Under the pieces are notes generated by a model. It made no database searches. It worked only from the letters and a program-made list of their open reading frames with translations, and was not told the origin of the DNA. Shown here piece by piece: positions 55,875-64,000 of a stretch of DNA of 64,000 nucleotides (positions within the stretch are counted from its first letter, which is position 1; every line of letters starts with the position of its first letter). The stretch comes from Entonaema liquescens (lineage: Eukaryota > Ascomycota > Sordariomycetes > Xylariales > Xylariaceae). The stretch lies in assembly GCA_902805475.1 (NCBI GenBank), contig CADCSX010000008.1, forward strand, positions 1,302,001 through 1,366,000. Direction: 5' to 3'. A program made the position numbers and the translations under genes.

Positions 55875-57052
55875 TCCCAGTGAAATTCGCCAATGAAACA
55901 TAAAGCCAGAAAGTGGAACTGCTAGGGTTAAACACGGCGTAAAATTTCAGTATAATCTTTTCCATTTCCTCTTTTTTCGGTCAATTAAACGTCCCGAAGC
56001 CATAGAAGAGTCCACTTACAAGTGAAAAATCGAGATTTGTCATGGTTGTGTAACCTGATCTGTTAAATTTCATGCGAGTGACCAGTACAAGTATATGCCG
56101 AGGATGTATCTAGTGAGATAAAAACAATATAACTACCTAGTATTAGAGTACTAATAGTCAGGTTGGTTATCCTGATGAATACTTATTACATAATAAAAGG
56201 AAGTAGAAATAAGCTGACCATCTTACAGTTCGCGGCTCATGCAATGCGATTCGACTTTTTACCCGTTCGCCAAAAGTACGGAAGAATCTCGTCATCGTGA
56301 TTTCTTCGCTTCAGGAAGGTTGCTAACGCCAAATAAGCCTCGTATAACGTGCTCAACGTCGCTATGTAAGTGGCGCCAACGTTCATGTGCTTATGTGGCG
56401 CAGAGTATAGCCTTAACTTAAACTTCACTCCCTTGACTTATACCATCTTGGGTAGTTACCGAGGTACCTTAGGCACCAAAAGTATAGTTATAGTATTTCT
56501 GAGTTCTAGAATAATGGAGCTTTGATCCTTGTAAAGCATGTTGTCTGCTAGGGCTAGGTATATATTATATGCATTGCAACATCAACTACGGAACATGCAA
56601 CGGTAATTGTAACCGTGTTCGGCATTTTCCACCTTCACGTCGCGCGCAGTTTACTTCAACCATGTTAGCTTATCAGCAATAAGATGGCGCAGCGATATCC
56701 CGCGTTTAAAAAAGTTATGACTAATGTTTCAAGATATGATGCAATAAAAATACTAGCTTTGTTCATGAGTACTTAATATTGCGCTGTGCCGCACCGGATG
56801 TCTAATTCCCAGTAGTTATTTTCCGTTGATGAATAGAAACTTCGGTCTCGATGCAACCTATAAGCGCTACTACCCCATTTCGGCTTTTTAAAATGAGATA
56901 CAAGCGGAGTATAGACAGTAATCATCTCCATTCCGATTGGCGCAAAAGTAAGGCTTCTTCAGCTGACTGTTGTGGGGTTTCCCCGCACCGTTCTTCGGAA
57001 CAAGTGACAATTCATTTACGGGATGGTGAGCCGGTGGGAAGCTTGCAGCCGA

Positions 57053-57250
57053 TTTTAAGTTAGCGAGCTTTTTAAGTTAGTGAACTGACTAAGTGACCGG
57101 CATTAGCCTCCCGACTATCCAAGATAAGCAATTAAAGACAGAGCAAAAGGTGGACCAAGGTATGATCGGGCCGTGCCGGGTTAAGAAGGTGTGCATCCTT
57201 TTTAAGAGTTAGTAAAAGCTTGTAAGCTTTTTAACTATCTAACTAATCTC
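57053..57250. repeat. Short repeated segments, possible relic of a small transposon
   Basis: Two tandem 17-bp copies of the form TTTTAAGTTAGYGARCT occupy 57053-57086. A related AGCTTTTTAA plus GTTAGT-rich segment recurs at about 57200-57250. No clean terminal inverted repeats or target duplications were found, so the transposon idea is weak. Confidence 0.3.
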
Positions 57251-58526
57251 TTAGGGAGGCTTAATTCAATGTATGCCAAGCTAATTGTCAGATATACGAC
57301 CAATACGACAGCAGTGAATGCGAATGCTTACCGACATAAGAGTGGGGACGGTATTGAAGTAAGTTTAATATTTTAAACCAATAGTTTCAGGTATAAGTGT
57401 TTAATAAGGCGTATCTAAAACCTTCAGGGACGGCCCGAATACGCCTCGCTCTGATCTTGGACGCCAGCACGTTACAAGCCCCACTTATGAAAACATCGAA
57501 GTATAGAGGTAAGACCTCAAACGGCATGTAACCCTTTGCCCTAGGTTTATAGGGAGATACTTTTTTCCACGTAGGGCTACATATTTCTTACACACTTATA
57601 CATTAGCGTCTAAGCAGCCGAGAATTTTATACAATATTACACCAATGATAGCCCTGGGATGGCAGATCACGACTTAGTGAAAGCTTCTTACATGCTTTTT
57701 TAATAAATCATCCAGCAGTCTTGTCTAAACACGACCACGTGTTTTATGACACAGGCATCGGACCAGTCCCACAACCAATATCCTATGTATACGGCATAAA
57801 ACAACAAGATTTTAACATCCCCCATGTACCAAAGCAAATAATGTCCTAACATTCTAGATCCTAGAACATTCTGGTCACGGTGGGGTGTACCGAAAAAGAC
57901 ACCCCCTCCCCATGTATCGTGTTGGAACTAACTAATACTATCGTAAAGCCGGCTACCTGAGTCTATAGTTCGGACGAAGTAGTATACGCTAAACCACGGG
58001 CTTTGCAGGACGGTCTCCCCTGTCAAACAAAGACCCCCTTCTACCAACACCAGGGGCTCTAATTATTCACCGCTCCTTATTCACGATCTGAATACCCTCA
58101 GGCCTTGGTAACCGCTAATGTAATGCAACTACCACATATCGTACAAACATCCTATCCCCTTAGTCGGTTTCCCCAAAGACTCTGACATGGTTTGCCTGAG
58201 TTATCTAGCATCACTAGCGCGGAACTCTGATGCATTTGATGCGCTTGATGCACGTACATGTTGCATTAGGAGCCTAGGCCCTGTGATGCTTTCCTGGATG
58301 AAGGTGATGCTATTCATGTACGCGTCTTGTAGGAGGAACGGGCTAGAGGAGAGGCGCATAGCCTCCGTTGTCGGTAGAGGTCAGCTACGTTCAATATAGG
58401 ATCTCGACAGAGTCCCTCGTATGATTCAATGAATTTAGAGAACTATTTCCAATTTTTTTTCGAGTTTCGTAGTATTACCAAGTAAAGCTCGCTACTAGGT
58501 CTTAGGCTTTCGCCGCATCTCTCAAC

Positions 58527-61500
58527 ATGACGTTTCTATCTCAGTATGTGTCCTTATACTCCAAATACAAACTCTACGTCTTGAACCTCTGGTTTGTTAA
58601 CACGTAGGTGTAACAGCGACAAGATTCTTATAGCCAATCGCGGCGAGATAGCTGTGCGCATTGCCAGAGCTGCGCGGGAGCTCTCGCTTCCATCGATTGC
58701 TATCTATGCTCATGAGGATCGTTATTCGGACCACTATCGAGGTAATTACCTGCAAATCATACTTACTAACTACGAAGAACTCATCAATTCTAACGATATT
58801 ATGGCATAGCTGCGGACGAGGCCTATCTCCTAGGCGAAGCAGGCGAACTTGGACCAAGGTGAATATAGTTACCCCTTATCTACTTTAATTCCAAGCCGAC
58901 TGCTAATCACTCGACTTTAGAGGCGCATACTTAGATATTGAACGAATTATACGGATCGCGAAGAAACATGGAGCTACCCTAATGTAATTCAAACCTTTCA
59001 TATTATGAACAAGTTTCGATTGCTAATTATCCTCTAAGACATCCGGGTTACGGCTTTCTAGCCGAAGACTCAAACTTTGCGCGGGCAATCCAGGAAGCCG
59101 GTCTTACATGTAAGCTCAAACAACGAGTACTGATATTGGTTTAGAACAAGCCAGAATAATTAAATCGTGCAGTTATTGGACCGCCCGCCGACGTACTCGA
59201 CGGATTTGGAAATAAAATCTCCGCCCGAAAACTCGCAACGGAATGCGACGTCCCCACAACTCCGGGTTTAAACCACCCTGTTGCGGAGCTCTCGGAGATA
59301 CAAGGCTTCGTTGAAAAGTAAGCGCGCAAAGAGATTTGAGATAAACGATAAACTGACCCCTGGCCTGTTTAGACATGGATTCCCTGTGATAATCAAAGCG
59401 TCACATGGCGGTATGCTGTTCCGCTATTCCCCGCTATATAAATCTCCGCTAATTATGAAAATTGAATAGGCGGTGGCCGTGGGCAGCGGATACTCTACGG
59501 AGACCCCTCTGAAGATATAGCGAATATTCTCTCCGAAGCGCGTTCGGAAGCCAAAGATTCGTTCGGCGTCGACGCAGTTTTCGTAGAAAAATTCTTACCC
59601 AGTCCAAAACATATCGAAGTTCAAATTCTAGCCGACAAGCATGGCAATGTTGCTCACTTGCTTGAGCGGGATTGTACGATCCAGCGAAAACACCAGAAGA
59701 TCGTTGAGCTCGCGCCGGCCGTGTCCGTATCCAAAGAGACACGGCAGAAGATGCACGATGCCGCCGTGAGACTAGCGAAGCACGTTAAATATGGTGCGTA
59801 ATTGGTCACCTCGTTTTCTCAATCTTCCTACAAAACTGACTTGTGACTGAACAGAAAATGCCGCCACTGTTGAATTTTTAGTGCAAGGTGATGAGTTTTA
59901 CTTCATCGAAGTCAATCCCCGAATGTAAGTGATAATCACTAGTATATGCACAGACCAATAGCAAGCTAATCATAGTATTGCATCGTAAAAGTCAAGTGGA
60001 GCACACTGTGACGGAACAGATACTCGATGTCGATCTCGTCCAGGCACAGATACGAATTGCACGTGGCGCATCTCTTACAGATCCTGCTGTAGGCATTGAC
60101 TTAGCCCCTGAAACCCGTCGTGTTGCTATCCAATGTCGTATCACATCGGAGCAACCCTCGTTAGGTAAGCACCATATTATCCCCTTATAGGAGAAAAAGG
60201 AACACTTAATTAACGACATGTTTAGGTTTCGTCCCGAGTTGCGGAACGATCACTCACGCTCAGGTTCCTGGTGGACCAGGCGTGAGGATCGACGGGTACA
60301 ATTTATTTGCTGGCGCCGAAGTTACTCCCCACTACGACCCCTTGCTGTTCAAATGCATCGTCCAAGCAAATGACTTGCAGCAGGCAAGTGCCAAGATGCT
60401 AGGCGCATTGAACGCAACCCAGATTGCCGGCGTAGAGACTAATATAGACCTTTTACGACGCATCCTGGAAGATCCACGATTTGTTAAGCAGGAATTCTTC
60501 ACAAGATCCTTAGACAACGACGTCATTTTGACTAAGCCCTCCGAGCAGAATGAAGATCCAAGTGATCAAAAACTCATCTCATTTTTCGCCGAGAGTCTTA
60601 TTAACGGGACGCAAATTCAAGGTCAAATTGTAAGTAATCGATATTCAGCCAGTAGCCGATATGATTGCTGACAATCCGTGATTTGTACAGGGAAAACCAG
60701 AGTCATTGAGAGAAATCGAATTGCCTGTACTAAAAGAAAGCAATTCGCGAAAACTCCTCCATAATAACGTGCGCCACTCGGACGGTTGGCGTAGCGTTCT
60801 CCTGGCTGAAGGTCCCAAAGCATTCGCTCAACAAGTTCGAAGACATCCGCGAATTCTCCTGTCGGATACGACATGGCGAGATGCACAACAGTCTCTATTG
60901 GCAACACGTATTCGCACTGCCGACTTTGCGAAAATCGCACCCGCGACGAATGTCGCATATCGGCAAGCGTATAGTATTGAATGCTGGGGTGGAGCAACAT
61001 TTGACGTTGCTCTGAGATTCCTGCATGAAGATCCGTGGAAACGGCTGGTAAGAAGCCAAACCCCTGTCTCCTTAATAACCGTTTTGGGGAATTCAAGGAA
61101 TGCTAATAAACCCACCAGGCCACACTCCGTAAACTTGTCCCCGATGTGCCGTTTCAAATGCTCCTGCGAAGCGTCAGCGGTCTTGCATATTCGGCGTAAG
61201 TCACCCAAACCCTATAATGAAGTCAATTACTCATGTACAGATATTAGTGTCCCACACAATTTCCTGGAGTATTTTGCTTCTCAGGCTGTGGAAAATGGAA
61301 TTGACATTATTCGAGTCTTTGATGGGTTGAATGATGTGGCCAATCTTACGGTTGCCATTGACGCGTGTTTACGCGCTGGCGCTGTAGTTGAGGCTGCTAT
61401 TCTTTACACCGGAGACATGTTGGATCCGGATTGCAAGTACTCGCTCAACTACTATATCGACCTCATAGATTCTCTAGTGGCAACGGGGGCGCATATTATC

Positions 61501-62994
61501 GCGATCAAGTCTATGTCTGGCGTGATGAAGCCCGAAGCCGCCAGGCTATTAGTCGGCGCGATTCGATCCCGCCACCCCTTCCTCCCAATACATGTCCATA
61601 CACATGATGCAGCAGGTATGTTCATAATTCGAACTGTACAAGTATTCAATTGCTAATAATTGCCGGATAGGGACCGGTGTAGCTACTATGCTAGCATGCG
61701 TTGAGGCTGGCGCTGATATAATTGATGGTGCAACAGATAGCATGTCCGGCACAACGGCCCAGCCCGCCATGAGTGCCCTTATTGCTAGCCTAATGGGCCG
61801 AAAGGACGAAGGAGAACTGGACCTTGACCATGTCCGTGCTGTTGACAGCTACTGGGCCCAACTACGTTTGCTGTATGCTGGCTTCGATGCCAAGCTCTCC
61901 GGACCGGACCCTGATGTATATCTCCACGAGATACCAGGCGGTCAGCTGACTAATCTCATGTTCCAAGCCCGCGAGCTTGGACTTAGTGGCCAATGGAAAG
62001 AGACCAAGGCAGCATTCATTGCCGCAAATCTCCTACTTGGAGACATAATCAAGGCTACACCTACTTCCAAGGCCGTTGCTGACCTAGCGCAATTTATGGT
62101 TAACTCCAAGTTGAGCCAGGAAGATGTGCTCGCCCGTGCGGCTTCACTAGACTTCCCAGACTCAGTCCTCGACTACTTCGAGGGTTTGATGGGTCAGCCT
62201 TTCGATGGCTTCCCCGAGCCTTTCCGTACCCAGGTCTTAGCCCGTGCTGGAAGGAAGAAGATCGAAGGCCAAGCATCTGCTCGTCTTCCGCCAGTCGATT
62301 TGGAGGACGTCAAGCAGAAACTAACAGCGAAATATGGCGACTCTATCAGCGAAACTGACGTATGCAGCTATGTCATGTTTCCCGATGTCTTTACGGAATA
62401 TCGTACATACTTGGCGCGATATGGCGACATCAGCTCGCTTCCTTCGCAACAAGTCCTTGCCCCGCCTAAGATTGGTGAGGAGCTGGAGTGTCCTACTCCC
62501 AGTGGCCGGCTCGTACGCGTCAAAGTAGTAGCGGTACAGCCGCTCGACGAAGGTGAAGAGGTCTCTCCAGATCGTACTGTTTTCTTCCGGGTCGATGGCA
62601 AACACAGACAGGCCATAGTGCGCGACTTATCGGGTAAGTCTTCATTCCCCTCCTCATTGCTTTATACATAGTCGTCGCATACTATGTCAGACTTGTATGT
62701 CCTACCTTTTAGCTTGTTACTAACAATGCTTTAGTCCAAATTGGGTCTAAGCGTAGGCAAGCTGACCCTAGCATACCTTCTCAAATGGGATCTCCGTTCT
62801 CAGGAATAGTGTCGAAGGTCCTCAAAGAAGAGGGGAGCCAAGTCTCGCAAGGCGACGTGATCTTGTCTATCAGCGCGATGAAGATGATTATCAACGTTAG
62901 CGCGCCGTCTGATGGCATCTTGCGTAACTTGGACGTAGAAGCTGGTGCTTCCGTGGATAAGGGAGACTTGCTTTTCGAGATATCGAGTTCATAG
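58527..62994 (+). CDS. Pyruvate carboxylase-like biotin enzyme, divergent paralogue
   Basis: Sixteen exons are needed (58527-58543, 58608-58741, 58810-58858, 58921-58983, 59039-59109, 59173-59317, 59373-59410, 59470-59793, 59855-59924, 59992-60164, 60226-60629, 60691-61047, 61119-61195, 61248-61615, 61671-62633, 62735-62994); the total of 3,513 nt gives 1,170 residues, close to fungal pyruvate carboxylases. Biotin carboxylase: NSDKILIANRGEIAVR, HPGYGFLAE, HGGGGRGQ, NPRIQVEHTVTEQ. Carboxyltransferase: DTTWRDAQQSLLATR, ECWGGATFDVALRFL, metal-binding HVHTHDAAGTG, IAIKSMSG holding the lysine that is carbamylated in the family. Biotinyl domain: SAMKM. Departures from housekeeping forms are RSVSGLAYS for the usual RGANAVGYT, IKSM for IKDM, and RVFDGLN for RVFDSLN. 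With no mitochondrial peptide it is probably cytosolic, making oxaloacetate or carboxylating a related 2-oxoacid. The high intron number differs from its neighbours. Confidence 0.9.
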
Positions 62995-63705
62995 TAGAAA
63001 TATTATATAAAGTAACATAGAAAAAATTACACATATCTTTTACCTTGTTGGGCAATAAAGACTGTTCATTTTTTGAAAGGGTTTAGTTAGAAGCATCAGA
63101 AATTCAATTGAACGAGAAAGTGGATACAAAACTTGCCTTAGCTGGATTCTTAAATCTATCATGTATAAAGTACCGAATGTACTTCGCCCTACGAACATCC
63201 ATGTAGTCAAAACCTAGGTAAGCTTCGCTAAGTCTCCAATAGTAGGGCACGGCCCGTACCGTGTATTAACACGTGACAAATTGCGCAATCAGGGGGTTAC
63301 TTAAGACACCAATAGGAAACAAGGTTCACCTACCCGGGATAACCAGATACAGCAGTCATCAAATTGGGGGTCATGTGACTACGCTCTAATGAGCACTAGT
63401 GCTAGTGTATCTCTCACGATAAGCTCCATAAGTTCGTGTTCATCACCAATACTTTCACAGAGACTCCGCCTGGCTTGACTAGGGCTTACGACATGTAATA
63501 ATGACTAAGATTATCAAATACCTAAATACCTAAATTGGTAGGGAGCACTGGGAGCGTAGAAGTCTTCTTTTTATTGTTATATCCACTTGATAACAACTAT
63601 AACTTTTACCTAATCTAATGACGACCAGTGTAGCCCTGGGCACTTTCCCACTAAGACATCCTTACGACTTATAAGTACTACTGCTTGTCTGAGGCCGATA
63701 CCTTT
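62995..63705. other. Intergenic between convergent carboxylase and dioxygenase genes
   Basis: AT-rich 3' flanks with repeated ACCTAAAT motifs near 63520-63535. No gene is seen. Confidence 0.55.
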
Positions 63706-64000
63706 TTACGCCTTTCCATATAGATCCTCCCTCCTTGACTTGCTGTTCGGGTCGAGATATGGTACCTCCGCAATACCTACGGCGCGGTGACCATCTCGTT
63801 CTCCCAACCTATCATAATCGTGGGTCGCAGTGTGGAACGTGCTGCGGTTGTCCCAGATAGCTGTGTGGAGGTTAGCCGGTTTCAATAAAGTCCCGTTATT
63901 GACTGGGGAACTTACCGATATCGTTCTCGTTCTTCCACTTGAACCGAACCTGGAAATCGTGGTTTTCTATGAGCGTCTGGGTCAACAACTTGATGGTCTC
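63706..64000 (-). CDS. TauD/TfdA-family alpha-ketoglutarate dioxygenase, partial (5' end beyond right edge)
   Basis: These Fe(II)/2-oxoglutarate dioxygenases hydroxylate or otherwise oxidise small molecules, including taurine, and act in natural-product tailoring. The visible C-terminal part runs LLTQTLIENHDFQVRFKW, then crosses an intron (63861-63915, GTAAG...ACAG) into IWDNRSTFHTATHDYD, where the His of HTATHDY is the distal metal ligand of the family, and R with GHRAVGIAEVPY contacts 2-oxoglutarate. It stops at 63706-63708. The missing HxD motif lies off the window. It converges on the carboxylase gene and could belong to the NRPS cluster. Confidence 0.85.

Larger units (their letters stand above)
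55212..58526. other. Largest gene-free stretch in the window (3.3 kb)
   Basis: No gene is supported on either strand; scattered frames of 60-75 codons lack any family signature. It includes an 18-bp perfect palindrome at 55857-55874 and a repeat-rich segment near 57053-57250 listed separately. Confidence 0.55.

Noticed and set aside
55710..55901. 63-codon minus-strand frame covering an 18-bp palindrome, considered as transposase relic
   Set aside because: No transposase motif can be identified and there is no terminal repeat.
56976..56996. Imperfect GTGGGG/CCCCGCAC hairpin considered as a Helitron end
   Set aside because: Arms are mismatched, no CTRR end and no helicase sequence nearby.
59929..59991. 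Apparent break in the carboxylase at the NPRI-QVEHTVTE motif
   Set aside because: Using the later AG at 59990-59991 as acceptor keeps the motif and the frame; the earlier AG would not.
61196..61247. Apparent frameshift in the carboxyltransferase domain
   Set aside because: The acceptor ATATTAG at 61247 restores phase and gives LAYSAVPHNFLEYF; the gene is intact.
1..64000. CRISPR arrays, bacterial operons, riboswitches, rRNA genes
   Set aside because: None seen; spliceosomal introns and gene families are those of a fungal nuclear genome.

Overview
The window looks like nuclear DNA of a filamentous ascomycete (Pezizomycotina). Most genes carry short spliceosomal introns of about 50-100 bp with GTRNGT...AG ends, and joining exons across them keeps the reading frame exactly. 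The gene content fits too: a 4,127-residue non-ribosomal peptide synthetase (NRPS), a HET-domain protein, a Zn2Cys6 regulator, PDR and MFS pumps, and an F-BAR/SH3 cytokinesis protein. I cannot name the species. All assignments rest on recognising protein families by eye; no database search was run.
Layout. (1) 1-15.1 kb is mostly core-type genes: the 5' part of a seipin gene, a large F-BAR/SH3 scaffold gene, a maleylacetate reductase, a 3-hydroxyisobutyrate-dehydrogenase-like enzyme, a TDA3-like FAD oxidoreductase, and a tandem pair of paralogous unknown genes. (2) 16.8-34.9 kb is accessory: nitrilase, glutathione transferase, short-chain dehydrogenase, Zn2Cys6 regulator, a PDR-type ABC transporter that appears broken, a COMT-type O-methyltransferase and a broken HET-domain gene. 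(3) 35.4-64 kb is a probable secondary-metabolite cluster: an MFS gene with a frameshift, a second glutathione transferase, the NRPS, a DHA1-type MFS exporter transcribed divergently from the NRPS, a 16-exon divergent pyruvate-carboxylase-like gene, and the 3' end of a TauD-family dioxygenase running off the right edge.
How it may work together (inference). The NRPS reads C*-A-T-E-C-C*-A-T-C-A-T-CT (C* = partial condensation domain). It would activate three amino acids, epimerise the first and release the chain by its terminal condensation domain, probably as a ring. The divergent MFS pump is the obvious exporter. The carboxylase could supply oxaloacetate/aspartate or make an unusual carboxylated precursor. 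Methyltransferase, dehydrogenase, nitrilase, GSTs and dioxygenase are candidate tailoring or detoxifying enzymes, though the left-hand ones may belong to a separate locus.
The most notable observations are the extra partial condensation domain in the NRPS, the cluster-linked carboxylase paralogue with changed active-site surroundings, and a run of frame-breaking lesions confined to three genes between 23.7 and 36.2 kb.
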